DNA of 64,000 bases. Origin: Bacillota bacterium (GTDB lineage Bacteria; Bacillota; Clostridia; Lachnospirales; Lachnospiraceae). Positions 8,433 to 16,829 of this stretch are shown one piece after another. The stretch spans positions 1 through 64,000 of the forward strand of contig JAQXUQ010000006.1 of NCBI GenBank assembly GCA_029224465.1. The letters run 5' to 3'. The notes under the pieces are model-generated. The model did no database searches. It had not been told where the DNA came from and saw only the letters and a program-made list of their open reading frames with translations. Position 1 is the stretch's first letter, and each line of letters begins with the position of its first letter. The position numbers were made by a program, and so were the translations under genes.

Positions 8433-9287
8433 ATGGCAAAAGATATCCGGGAATTTTGCAAAAACAAAGACTACCTGATCTGCGTGGACAGCGACGGCTG
8501 CGCCATGGACACGATGAATATCAAGCATTTTCGCTGTTTTGGCCCGTGCATGGTCAGAGAATGGGGACTCCAAGCTTATGAGAAACAGATTCAGCAGCAC
8601 TGGAACGAAATCAATCTGTACTCGATGACACGCGGAATCAACCGTTTCAAAGGTCTGGCAGCGGCACTTCTGGAGGTAGACAGAGATTACAGAAAGATTC
8701 CAGGGATACAGATATTTGCGGACTGGGCAGAAAATGCGCCGGAGCTTTCCAATCGCGCAGTTAAAGAGCGGGCAGGCGAGGGAGATTCGGACGGGATATT
8801 CGCGAAGGCGCTGTCCTGGTCCCTGCATGTGAATGAAAGCATTGACGCGCTGCCGCAGGAGAGTAAGAAGGCGTTTAGCGGTGTAAGGGAAGCACTTGCC
8901 TGTGCGAGGCAAAAGGCGGATGTGGCTGTCGTATCCAGCGCGAATAAAGAAGCTGTCATCGAAGAATGGGAGCGGTGCGGCCTGCTGGAACTTGTAGATG
9001 TCCTGTGTTGTCAGGATGCCGGCACCAAGAAAGACTGCATAGCCACGCTTCTCGCGAAAGGGTACGCGCCGCAGCAGGTTCTGGTGCTCGGGGACGCGCC
9101 GGGGGATGAACGGGCGGCAGCGGAAAACGGCGTATATTTCTATCCGATTCTTGTTAAAAAGGAAAGCGAAAGCTGGAAAGAGTTCCGGCTGGAGGCTTTT
9201 GATAAGTTCACAGAACGCGGTTTCGCGGACTATGAACAAAGCTGTAAGAAGAAGTTCTTTCAGAATCTGGGGCAGTCTGTTTCGTAG
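8433..9287 (+). CDS. HAD-family hydrolase
   Basis: Haloacid dehalogenase-type phosphatase of 284 residues. Motif I is ICVDSDGCAMDTM near the N-terminus, the motif II Ser/Thr is in VAVVSSANKEAV, and motif IV is VLVLGDAPGDERAA. A helical cap lies between motifs I and II. It follows the GH3 gene by about 60 nt on the same strand and may dephosphorylate a sugar released by the sulfatase/GH3 pair, but no substrate can be assigned. The ATG at 8433 is preceded by GAGGGAA; an alternative ATG lies 21 nt upstream. Confidence 0.85.
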   Translation: MAKDIREFCKNKDYLICVDSDGCAMDTMNIKHFRCFGPCMVREWGLQAYEKQIQQHWNEINLYSMTRGINRFKGLAAALLEVDRDYRKIPGIQIFADWAENAPELSNRAVKERAGEGDSDGIFAKALSWSLHVNESIDALPQESKKAFSGVREALACARQKADVAVVSSANKEAVIEEWERCGLLELVDVLCCQDAGTKKDCIATLLAKGYAPQQVLVLGDAPGDERAAAENGVYFYPILVKKESESWKEFRLEAFDKFTERGFADYEQSCKKKFFQNLGQSVS

Positions 9288-9299
9288 GAGGAGAACGCT

Positions 9300-10343
9300 A
9301 TGAAGAATGGGAATCTTGTCGTCAAGGTGACAGCGGCCGCGCTTTCTGCAATGCTGCTTGCGCTGGCCGGCTGCGGAGCTTCCGCGGGAAAGTCTGCCGG
9401 CACGGTGAACTTTACCGCCGCGGCAGAGGACACGGGGGATACAGCCGGGACAGAAGCATATTCCATGCAGCAGGATTCCGCGCTTTATGAAGGAAGCGGC
9501 GAAGGGCAGACAGAAGATGCATCTGAAACGGCGCAGACCCCGGTCACAGGGCAGGAGAGTGCCGCTGAAATCAGCAGGAAAATTGTTTACAGCGGCAACG
9601 CGCAGATCCAGACGAAGAACTATGATACCGCAAAGAAACAAATGCTGCAGCTGGTCGAAGACTGCGGCGGATTTATCAAAGACCAGAGCGAGACGTCAGA
9701 TTCGGACTCCGGATACTATTATGCTTCGGAGGATGATTTTGACAGGGAAAACGCGCAGCGGATCTGGAGTCTGACCGTCAGGATTCCATCGAAGAATTTT
9801 GAGCGGTTTTTCGACGGCGCGGGTAAAATCGACGGCAAGATAACCGAACGCTCGAGCAATTCGCAGGATCTGACAAGAACTTATCAGGACAATGAAGACA
9901 GACTGCGGGCGCTGCGCACGGAACAGGACCGGCTTCTCGAGCTTTTAAAGAAAGCGGATAATGTCGCAGACATGATCACAATCGAGGACAAGCTTGCGGA
10001 TGTCCGCGCGAGGATCGCGGAGCTCTCCCGCAAAAACAACCAGATCGATTACGATGTCTCTTACTCGACAGTCGATGTTACGCTTCGCGAAGTAAAGTTC
10101 TACAGTCCGCAGAAGATTTCCTATGCAGAACGGCTGTGCAATGCCTTTGAAGACAGCGGGGAAACGTTTGTAAACGCCATGCAGCAGCTCCTGATTGTGC
10201 TGATTTACCTTCTTCCGTTTATAATTGTACTGGCGCTGCTGATTGCGGTCATCATCTTTATTGGCAAAAAGATAAAAAGAAGAAGGGGCAGACAAAACAA
10301 AACGATCCCCGGGACAAAACCCGAGTCAAAAGAAAAGCCTTGA
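9300..10343 (+). CDS. DUF4349-domain lipoprotein
   Basis: Predicted lipoprotein of 347 residues with lipobox LALAGC (Cys25), followed by a low-complexity Thr/Glu/Ala linker to about residue 95. The DUF4349 core (KIVYSGNAQIQTKNYDTAKK, LTVRIPSKNFERFFD) includes a predicted coiled coil with heptad-like charge (RLRALRTEQDRLLELLKKAD). One transmembrane helix lies near the C-terminus (LLIVLIYLLPFIIVLALLIA), ending in a basic tail. DUF4349 proteins are membrane-linked and of unknown function. The gene starts 12 nt after the HAD gene with a strong GTAGGAGG site and ends at a clear terminator. Confidence 0.85.
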   Translation: MKNGNLVVKVTAAALSAMLLALAGCGASAGKSAGTVNFTAAAEDTGDTAGTEAYSMQQDSALYEGSGEGQTEDASETAQTPVTGQESAAEISRKIVYSGNAQIQTKNYDTAKKQMLQLVEDCGGFIKDQSETSDSDSGYYYASEDDFDRENAQRIWSLTVRIPSKNFERFFDGAGKIDGKITERSSNSQDLTRTYQDNEDRLRALRTEQDRLLELLKKADNVADMITIEDKLADVRARIAELSRKNNQIDYDVSYSTVDVTLREVKFYSPQKISYAERLCNAFEDSGETFVNAMQQLLIVLIYLLPFIIVLALLIAVIIFIGKKIKRRRGRQNKTIPGTKPESKEKP

Positions 10344-10366
10344 ATAAAAGAAAATCTGAATTAAAG

Positions 10367-10397
10367 AAGCCCTGAAGGATTCTTCCTTCAGGGCTTT
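10367..10397. terminator. Rho-independent terminator, probably bidirectional
   Basis: AAGCCCTGAAGGA at 10367-10379 pairs with TCCTTCAGGGCTT at 10384-10396: a 13-bp stem with a 4-nt loop. It sits after the DUF4349 gene on the plus strand and after tRNA-Val on the minus strand. T-rich sequence on both sides is modest. Confidence 0.8.
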
Positions 10398-10405
10398 GCA
10401 CTGTC

Positions 10406-10479
10406 TGCGACCAAGAGGGCTCGAACCTCTGACCTCCCGCACGTCAAGCGGACGCTCATCCCAGCTGAGCTATGATCGC
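10406..10479 (-). tRNA. tRNA-Val (GAC)
   Basis: A full cloverleaf of 74 nt folds on the minus strand: acceptor GCGATCA/TGGTCGC (one G-T pair), D stem GCTC/GAGC, anticodon stem TCCGC/GCGGG, loop TTGACGT with anticodon GAC, T arm AGAGG-TTCGAGC-CCTCT, discriminator A. CCA is not encoded. It is a single tRNA between two protein-coding units. Confidence 0.95.
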
Positions 10480-10549
10480 ATCTTTGTCACATTTGTTTTC
10501 TCGTGACTTTTTTATTCTACAGGAACAGGAACGATCGCGCAAGCGGTTT

Positions 10550-11430
10550 TTATGATTTTTCCGTGCGTATGCTGTGGCCCCACTTGATAAGCGCGGTTCC
10601 GATAATAATCATATAACCGATCCGGCTGAACAGGTCGGGAATTTCTCCAAGGAATAAAAATCCCCAGATCGCCGCGAAAAGAACTTGTGAATAATCGAAC
10701 ACGGATATCTCTTTTGCGGGAGCGAGAGAGTAGGCTTTTGTGACACAGAGCTGCCCCAGAGACGCGCTTATGCCGGCACCAAGGAGAGAAAGAATCTGCG
10801 CGGCTGTCATCGGATGATAATGGAAGAGGAGCGACGGAAGGAACGCCAGACAGGAAAATGCCGAGAAAAACATAACGATTACAGGTCCCCGTTCACCTTT
10901 CCTGCCAAGAAGCCGTACGAAGGTGTAAGCTGTTCCGGCAAAAAATCCGCCGGAGAGCCCGATGGCAGCAGGGATGCTCGCAAGACCTGCAGTCGGTTTG
11001 ACAACGAACAGTGTGCCCGCGAACGCCGCAGCGACACAGAACCATTCAAAGACGCCGGGCAGTTCATGCAAAATGAATATTGACATAATGATGGCAAAGA
11101 ACGGAGACATTTTGTTCAGGATGCTGGCATCCGCGATTGTCAGTCTGCCAAGCGCCCAGAAATTGCAGAAGATACCGAGAGAACCGAAGACGGAGCGAAG
11201 GATCAACCAAGTCAAGTCCAGCTTTCCTTTTTAATCCTGAATTTTTCTCTGGTGCCGGCAAGCACAATGACGGAAACGATCAAAGCGATCACGTTTCGGA
11301 AAAAGGCTTTCTGCATGGCCGGCAGATCTCCGGAAAGCTTCACGAAAAAATTCATCAGCGAAAATCCGATGGAATCCAGTATGACGAACAGGATAGCCAG
11401 CGTGTATTGTCTGTTTTGGGTGCCGGTCAT
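10550..11430 (-). pseudogene. EamA-family transporter, frameshifted
   Basis: The first 72 codons (11430 down to 11215, MTGTQNRQYTLAILFVILDS) and the remaining 221 codons (TWLILRSVFGSLGIFCNFWA onward) together make a normal 10-helix EamA/DMT transporter but lie in different frames. At the junction the minus strand reads TGG-ACTTG-ACTTG-GTTG: a 5-nt tandem duplication at 11208-11217. Removing one copy restores a continuous W-T-W-L-I reading. The N-terminal ATG has a good AAAGGAG site. The gene is last in the minus-strand run with the Nramp-type transporter and DapA-family lyase. Either a pseudogene or an assembly error. Confidence 0.8.
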
Positions 11431-11458
11431 AAAACTCCTTTCTGTGAATATCAGAAAA

Positions 11459-11487
11459 AACAGTCCGCCGGATAGGTGCGGACTGTT
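11459..11487 (-). terminator. Rho-independent terminator after the Nramp-type gene
   Basis: On the minus strand AACAGTCCGC and GCGGACTGTT form a 10-bp stem with a 9-nt loop, followed by TTTTC. It lies 26 nt beyond the Nramp-type stop codon, so the EamA gene downstream needs read-through or its own promoter. Confidence 0.85.
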
Positions 11488-11513
11488 TCGCGTACTGAAA
11501 AATATTATACTAC

Positions 11514-12824
11514 TTACTTTCCGATAAAGGAATTGATCAGGTTCGGGATTTGTTTTTGCAGCGCAATATAAGTCATATACACCGCAAACAGATAGCAGAC
11601 TGTCATGCTGATCTGCAGAAGCCTTGGTGCCTTCATTCCGGTAAACAGCTCTTTTTTCCAAAGGATCAGAACCATGAAGAGACCGGCTACAGGGGTTGCA
11701 ATGGATGTAGCGACGTTCGCGATAAAAATCAGCTGGGTCGGAGATCTGCCATAGGCAAAACAGATGACTGTCGCCACAACAAGACAGATGATACACCCGT
11801 ATTTTACAGGCTTGGATTCAAGACCTGTCGGTTTGTCAAGCCCGGCATCCAGAAGAACGACTCCTCTCTGGGTGTTGCCGAGAAGCGAGGAGAAACCGGC
11901 GCCGACGATAGCGATCCCCATGATGACAGGAGCAAAGTTACCAAGGAACGGTCGCAGCAGATCGCCAAGCTGTGCGGGTGCTTTAATTGCCGTGTGTGTT
12001 GGATTCAGTACAATAGCGCCGACAAGCACGATAGCACCGGAAATCAGTATAACAGACACGATGTGCGTAATTGCATCTGCGCGCATTACGCCGTTATACA
12101 GGTCCTGCTTGTTCTATTTTTTCTCGAGACCAAGATAAGTTCCGTAGATACCTGCGGTTACAGCGGCATTTGTGCTGATATAAGCAAGCGTTGTCGTCAG
12201 GGATTTCTCGGGAAACTGCCAGGTTACAAGACCTTTGCCGAATTGTGCCCAGTCAGGTCCGCCGGTAGCAATCAACGTTGCGTAGAAAGCAAGAATCATC
12301 GCGATAATACAGACAAGAATCCCTTTTTCGACTTTGGAATATACACCTTTTGTCAGATAACAGACTGCCAGTACACCAAGCATAATCAGAGCGCCGAGTT
12401 TCCAGTTGATTCCAAAGATCAGCTGCATGCCGGCGCCGGTCCCCGATATGTTGCCAAGGGTGAAGAAAAAACACGAAAGAAACAGAGCTGCACCGCAGAA
12501 TCCGGAGGCAAATCCTCCATAATAATACCGGATCGCGTGCAGAACCGGCATGCCGGTAAGAATCGAAATATTATAGGATGCGAGCGTGAAAGTGATACCC
12601 ATGATGAAAATCGGAAGAATGACCCACATCATCTGGTAGCCGTAGTTGGCGCCCATCATTGCGGAAGTGGTTATATTACCCGGACCGATTACGATTCCTG
12701 TTAATATGATCCCGGGCCCGATTCGTTTGATCAGCTCTTTAAAAGAGAGTCGTTTTACTTTCCCGGGATCAAAACCAAGCCGATCCTTGGCGCTCCCGGA
12801 CATATCTATATTATCGTATGTCAT
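11514..12824 (-). pseudogene. Nramp-family transporter interrupted by an in-frame TAG
   Basis: One reading frame encodes a complete Nramp-like (divalent metal/proton symporter superfamily) protein of about 436 residues, interrupted by a TAG at 12114-12116. The text reads GTYLGLEKK-stop-NKQDLYNGVMRADAITHIV, and both sides are in the same frame. A tryptophan (TGG to TAG) is the simplest ancestral codon. Helix 1 carries the family loop GPGIILTGIVIGPGN, and AIVGAGFSSLLGN lies in the second half. Members next to DapA-type lyases may carry organic substrates rather than metal. Translation could restart at ATG 12086, but half a transporter is unlikely to work. Confidence 0.8.
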
Positions 12825-12868
12825 TGCTTATCCCTTCGTCCCCATTACAGGATTATAAAGCTGGAAAT

Positions 12869-12902
12869 GGCACGCACCATGTCCCCCTGTATGATGCGTG
12901 CC
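12869..12902 (-). terminator. Intercistronic hairpin, weak terminator or attenuator
   Basis: Minus-strand GGCACGCA (12902-12895) pairs with TGCGTGCC (12876-12869): 8 bp with an 18-nt loop, between the DapA-family stop and the Nramp-type start. It lacks a T-run, so partial termination or mRNA processing is more likely than a full stop. Confidence 0.45.
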
Positions 12903-12937
12903 TTCCTGTTAGATGATACCGTGCTTTTTAACGAAAA

Positions 12938-13918
12938 TCACTTTCTGAAAGCGGAAAGGTCAACCTTGTATCCTTCCGGATAGGACTTTGCAAGCCCTGC
13001 CGCAACCCAGTCCTTTTCTTCCTGATTCAGAGGAAGGACAGGCTTTCTCATAACCGCGTTCTTGAAGATACCTCTCTGATAAAGAGCTTCTTTCAGTCTT
13101 GCGTGCGCTTCTCCGGAAGGCTGGCCGCCGCCGTAAATTCCCTGGCTGATCGGATAGATCCTGTTCGACCAGTCCTGCGCTTCTTTCAGTGTGTGCTGAT
13201 CCGGATGAGAGAATACATTCCATGCGCCGGTGATCAGTTCCGGAACGCAGCCTGCGAAACCGATCAGAGCGCCGTCCATGCCGGTAAACCAGGATACGCA
13301 CAGGGTCTCATCATGGCAGGTAATCAGTGAAACATCAGGACATTCTTTGCGAAGTTCACGTACATCATGCTCATAAATCGGAGTTACTCTCGTGCCCATC
13401 TTAATGCATTTAACGTGGGGAATCTCTTTGCACATCTTGATCAGCGTTTCCACAGGATAGAAAGCCTTGGATGTTGCCGGATAAAGGTGGATGACGATAT
13501 CGATATCAGCACCGTCAGCCACATCCTTTACATATTCAAAAGGAGCGTTCGGGTTCATACCAAAGCGGAGCCACATGTGCGGAGGCATGAGAAGAATTCC
13601 GTCGGCGCCGGCTTCCTTAGCTTCCTTTGCCATTTCAATAGTCTCAGCCGTATTCTCACAGTTCACGCCGGAAACGATTGTCATAATGTCGCCGCACTCT
13701 TCAGCGCAAATTTCAACGACTCTTTTTCTCTCGGCTCTTGTAAGACCGGTGATTTCTCCTGTGTGGCCGTTGCAGACAAGCCCCTGAATTCCTTTGTTAT
13801 AGAAGCTCTTGATCCAGCGAAGATAAACTCTGAAATCTTCTTCATTGATCGTGCCGTCCTCAAACATGGGAACTGCGACTGCGGGGAAAATTGTTTTGAA
13901 GTTCTTAACCTTTGCCAT
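12938..13918 (-). CDS. Dihydrodipicolinate synthase/N-acetylneuraminate lyase family aldolase
   Basis: Intact class I aldolase of 326 residues. The TIM-barrel family signatures are visible: GLVCNGHTGEITGLTRAER near residue 45, the Tyr loop IHLYPATS, and VKCIKMG, whose Lys should form the Schiff base with a 2-oxo acid. True DapA usually has YNVP and GIKE, so this is a divergent catabolic member and not the lysine-pathway enzyme. The start at 13918 follows AAAGGAGATCTAAA; an in-frame ATG lies 36 nt earlier without a site. It heads the minus-strand run with two disrupted transporter genes and is divergent from a LacI-type regulator. Confidence 0.88.
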   Translation of the reverse strand: MAKVKNFKTIFPAVAVPMFEDGTINEEDFRVYLRWIKSFYNKGIQGLVCNGHTGEITGLTRAERKRVVEICAEECGDIMTIVSGVNCENTAETIEMAKEAKEAGADGILLMPPHMWLRFGMNPNAPFEYVKDVADGADIDIVIHLYPATSKAFYPVETLIKMCKEIPHVKCIKMGTRVTPIYEHDVRELRKECPDVSLITCHDETLCVSWFTGMDGALIGFAGCVPELITGAWNVFSHPDQHTLKEAQDWSNRIYPISQGIYGGGQPSGEAHARLKEALYQRGIFKNAVMRKPVLPLNQEEKDWVAAGLAKSYPEGYKVDLSAFRK

Positions 13919-14025
13919 TTTAGATCTCCTTTGTGTGTTTGATTGTTTGTTCACTGTGTACTGCCTTCCTGATGATTTGGTTATAACAGAACGCCGGAAT
14001 GAACAGAAGCAATCAGAGGCCTGCC

Positions 14026-14060
14026 TGCAATATGTTGCATACCGTCTGCAAATAATTGCA
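14026..14060. promoter_or_regulatory. Two identical-arm palindromes, candidate LacI-family operators
   Basis: TGCAA-TATG-TTGCA (14026-14039) and TGCAA-ATAA-TTGCA (14047-14060) have identical 5-bp arms and 4-nt spacers. Their starts are 21 bp apart, two helical turns, so two repressor dimers would sit on the same face. They lie between the DapA-family gene and the divergent LacI-type gene. The architecture matches LacI-family operators, although the usual central CG is missing. Confidence 0.65.
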
Positions 14061-14103
14061 CAGATTGTACAGATACGACAATAAATACACTCGTTTTTTG
14101 TGC

Positions 14104-14109
14104 TATAAT
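14104..14109 (+). promoter_or_regulatory. Candidate -10 box of the LacI-type gene
   Basis: TATAAT lies 72 nt before the LacI-type start codon. No convincing -35 is visible 17 nt upstream. Both palindromic operators lie 44 bp or more upstream of it, so they are placed to block the divergent minus-strand promoter more than this one. Confidence 0.4.
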
Positions 14110-14181
14110 TATCATAAGATACTGATTTATATCCATTGTTTTGTGTTTTTTATCAATCTGAAGATGGAATATGGGACATAA

Positions 14182-15193
14182 ATGGCAACTTTAAAAGACG
14201 TAGCAAGACTTGCGAACTGCGATGTATCTACGGTTTCAAGAGCTTTGAATAATACATCTTATGTGCATCCTGACACCAAGGCAAGAATTCTGGCGGCTGT
14301 CAAAGAGCTGAATTACCACCCGAATGTTATTACCAGAAGTCTGCATCAGGGCAAGCGCCGCACTATCGGGGTCATTGTGCCCAAGATTCAGCTTTCTGTT
14401 TTTGGCGACGTTATTCTGGGTATCCAGCAGGAAGCCAGAAAGAACGGATACGCGACTCTGATCAGCAGCTGCGGTGAAGATGAAAAGCTAGAAAAGGATG
14501 AGCTAAACCGCCTGCGGGAAGGCTTTGTGGACGGCCTGATCATTGCGGGAACCGGAAAAAACACAAGGCTGCTGCGGGATATTCACGCAGGCGGAATTGC
14601 CATGACACAGATTGTGCGTTTTTCCGATCACAGCATCAGCAGTGTGGATGTGGATTATGAACTGATCGGCTATCAGGCAGCGCAATATATGATTTCCAGA
14701 GGGTGCAGACAGATCGGGACTGATAAACGGACCGGATTATATTTCTCCATACAGGGGAAGACTGCTTGGATATAAGAGAGCAATGAAGGAAAATGATCTG
14801 GATATTCTGACAGTGGAGCTGCCTTCGGTAAACCGCGGGTCCGGTTACGGGCATGACTGCGCCGAAAAACTTCTGGATATGAATTCGGCGCTGGATGGAA
14901 TACTGACAGCGACGGACGGACAGGGACTTGGAGTGCTTCGTGCTATGAAGGAGAACGGAATTCATGTACCTGATCAGATGAAGGTCATCAGCATGACCGG
15001 CCATGAAATCGGTAAGATGCTGGAGACTACGCTGACATCGGTGGAACTTCCGGCAATTAAAATCGGTGAGACGGCTGTAAGGATTACACTGGAGGAAGTA
15101 GCGTATATGAATGATGCAAATATGCGGAAGGTCAAATATAAGCCGAAGCATGTTACATTCGAAGCAACGCTCGAGAAGCGCGAAAGCTGCTGA
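14182..15193 (+). pseudogene. LacI-family repressor, frameshifted
   Basis: An N-terminal part (MATLKDVARLANCDVSTVSRA, helix-turn-helix plus hinge, then IGVIVPKIQLSVFGDVILGI) and a C-terminal part (YKRAMKENDLDILTVELPSV, GILTATDGQGLGVLRAMKEN) together form a normal LacI/GalR repressor of about 336 residues. They are in different frames. The break lies at GGG 14716-14718: one G fewer gives IGLINGPDYISPYRGRLLGY, the expected sequence at this place. As it stands, translation ends at 14775 after 20 aberrant residues. The DNA-binding domain could still be made, but the effector/dimer domain is lost. A sequencing error in the G-run must be excluded. Confidence 0.82.
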
Positions 15194-15218
15194 AAACTTC
15201 TTGAGCATACTATATGCC

Positions 15219-15265
15219 TGCGGAACCTCACGTACGTTTTCCGGCGTGAGAGTTCCGCATTTTTC
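15219..15265 (+). terminator. Rho-independent terminator after the LacI-type gene
   Basis: TGCGGAAC...CTCACG at 15219-15232 pairs with CGTGAG...GTTCCGCA at 15245-15259, followed by TTTTT. A strong hairpin 25 nt after the stop codon. Confidence 0.85.
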
Positions 15266-15361
15266 GCCTCCGCTATGGCATAATGTTTATGTCAGGTCAG
15301 ACATTCATCTTGATGTCAGACGATCACATCTTCAATTCATCATATCTTGGGAGGACACGTC

Positions 15362-16351
15362 ATGGTGCAGAGCAGTTATCAGACACAGCAGAGCGAAGAG
15401 TATATCTTTAAGCCGGACTATATGGAGCGGCAGGATTTTCCGGAAGCGTTGATCAAACGCCTTATGGAACGCAGGGAAGAATTTCCGAGAATGCGGGATA
15501 TGACCGCGGAGTACAACAGTTCCATGGACGCTGTGCGGATCGGTGTGCCGGGAGCCTGCGGCATAGAGCATATCAGTCTCCCGGTTGAGCCGATGTATCA
15601 GCTGTTTCTGCGGCTTGGATGGGAAGGCATGTTCATCGGCGTCAGGAATACACTGAATAATATACCGCTGATTGGCAGTTTCAATGTTACGGAAGAGATT
15701 CAATACTACGAGCACGTTAAAGACCGCCTGTTCATCCGCGCGGTGAACATTGAGAGGAACCGCGAAAAGGTCAGATGCAGCTGTCACGCGGTAGTGAACG
15801 AGATTGCACTCTGCGTGTACCTTCATATATCCAGAACTGAAACGACGGATATGTCCATTGTCGTGCCCGAAGACATCATTACAGGGCAATGGCATAAAGA
15901 TCCGGACGACCTTTTCCGGGAGGTACTCTGCAATATGAGTCAGAGCGATCCCGCGCGCCTGTACTATTCGGACGATCCCTGCGGCATGGAAGAGATGGAC
16001 GATCGACAGGGAGAGTTTATGGATCAGGACTGGAACATTGGGGATACGCAGCCGTTCAATCCTGTTTTAACAACCCTGTCGGGATCCGGCGGAGCCACAG
16101 CACTTTTCTATCCCGGCGTTGCGAGAAGAATCCATGATATTCTCGGAGAGGATTACTATATTGCCTTTACAAGCGCTGCGAGCTGCATGATTCACAGAAT
16201 GTCGGACACCGACTATATGGATATCAGAGAACGTCTGCAGATCCTGAGCGAAACCGCGGAAGCGGACGGAGACACGCCTCTTGCGGGAAGGATCTATTAT
16301 TACTCGGGGGCAACAGGGCGTGTGCGTCCGTTTGACATTCCGGTCGTCTGA
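15362..16351 (+). CDS. DUF5688 family protein
   Basis: Cytosolic-looking protein of 329 residues with no signal peptide. The layout fits DUF5688, a family widespread in Lachnospiraceae: an N-terminal AAA-poor region, a middle segment VKDRLFIRAVNIERN, and the C-terminal element DYYIAFTSAASCMIHRMSDT, which corresponds to the family's Y-I-x-P-S-S-x-H-E region but is degenerate here. The function is unknown. The ATG at 15362 is preceded by GGGAGGA at 7 nt; a TTG at 15347 is the only upstream alternative and overlaps that site. It stands alone between a terminator and a small membrane protein gene. Confidence 0.65.
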   Translation: MVQSSYQTQQSEEYIFKPDYMERQDFPEALIKRLMERREEFPRMRDMTAEYNSSMDAVRIGVPGACGIEHISLPVEPMYQLFLRLGWEGMFIGVRNTLNNIPLIGSFNVTEEIQYYEHVKDRLFIRAVNIERNREKVRCSCHAVVNEIALCVYLHISRTETTDMSIVVPEDIITGQWHKDPDDLFREVLCNMSQSDPARLYYSDDPCGMEEMDDRQGEFMDQDWNIGDTQPFNPVLTTLSGSGGATALFYPGVARRIHDILGEDYYIAFTSAASCMIHRMSDTDYMDIRERLQILSETAEADGDTPLAGRIYYYSGATGRVRPFDIPVV

Positions 16352-16383
16352 AATATAACCGCAAATTGTGCTTGCCGGCGTGA

Positions 16384-16389
16384 TATAAT
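16384..16389 (+). promoter_or_regulatory. Extended -10 box directly before an ATG
   Basis: TGA-TATAAT (TG at 16381-16382) is a perfect extended -10. It ends only 7 nt before the ATG at 16397, so transcription would begin at or within a few bases of the start codon. No Shine-Dalgarno sequence lies between. Confidence 0.55.
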
Positions 16390-16396
16390 ATGCACT

Positions 16397-16765
16397 ATGA
16401 AGACGAATTTTATTCCGCGCGCCGAAGGAAACTCCATAACGCACAAACAATTCGAAAAGCAGATCCCCTTGTTTCTGGAAGACCGGCTTGCAAACCGTGC
16501 GCTGGAAGCGTTCCTGCGGCATCTGGATTCCTGCGGAAGCTGTCAGGATGAGCTTTCGATTCAGTTTCTGGTTTTTGCGGGTATGCCGAAGCTGGAGACA
16601 GGGGAAACCTTCAATCTGCAGAAGGAACTGGATGCTTATATTCAGACGGAGCGCGGGAGGCTGCGGCGAAGGGAACATCTCGGCGCAGTCGCATTTATAC
16701 TGGAAGTAATCACGCTGGCGGCCATGGTGATGGCTGCCGTTACGGGCATCATGCTTTTTATGTAA
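16397..16765 (+). CDS. Small membrane protein with putative zinc-finger (anti-sigma-like)
   Basis: Protein of 122 residues. The cytosolic half contains HLDSCGSCQDEL, an H-x3-C-x2-C arrangement like that of zf-HC2/ZAS anti-sigma factors, preceded by a helix (FLEDRLANRALEAFLR). One transmembrane helix lies at the C-terminus (AFILEVITLAAMVMAAVTGI). No sigma-factor gene is adjacent, so the partner is unknown. No ribosome binding site is seen, and a perfect extended -10 lies immediately upstream, suggesting a leaderless message. No upstream in-frame start codon is available before a stop. Confidence 0.7.
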   Translation: MKTNFIPRAEGNSITHKQFEKQIPLFLEDRLANRALEAFLRHLDSCGSCQDELSIQFLVFAGMPKLETGETFNLQKELDAYIQTERGRLRRREHLGAVAFILEVITLAAMVMAAVTGIMLFM

Positions 16766-16829
16766 AACATGCTTATCATGCAGAACATGCTTTTTCAGTA
16801 AAACGGGATGCCTGCGGCAGGAGATGTTT

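Noticed and set aside
12114-12116. TAG read as pyrrolysine in the Nramp-type gene
   Set aside because: No pylS/pylT or other in-frame TAG is seen, and adjacent genes are also broken; a nonsense mutation is simpler.
12938-13918. Housekeeping dapA of lysine synthesis
   Set aside because: Active-site motifs diverge from true DapA and the neighbours are transporters and a LacI-type regulator, not lysine genes.
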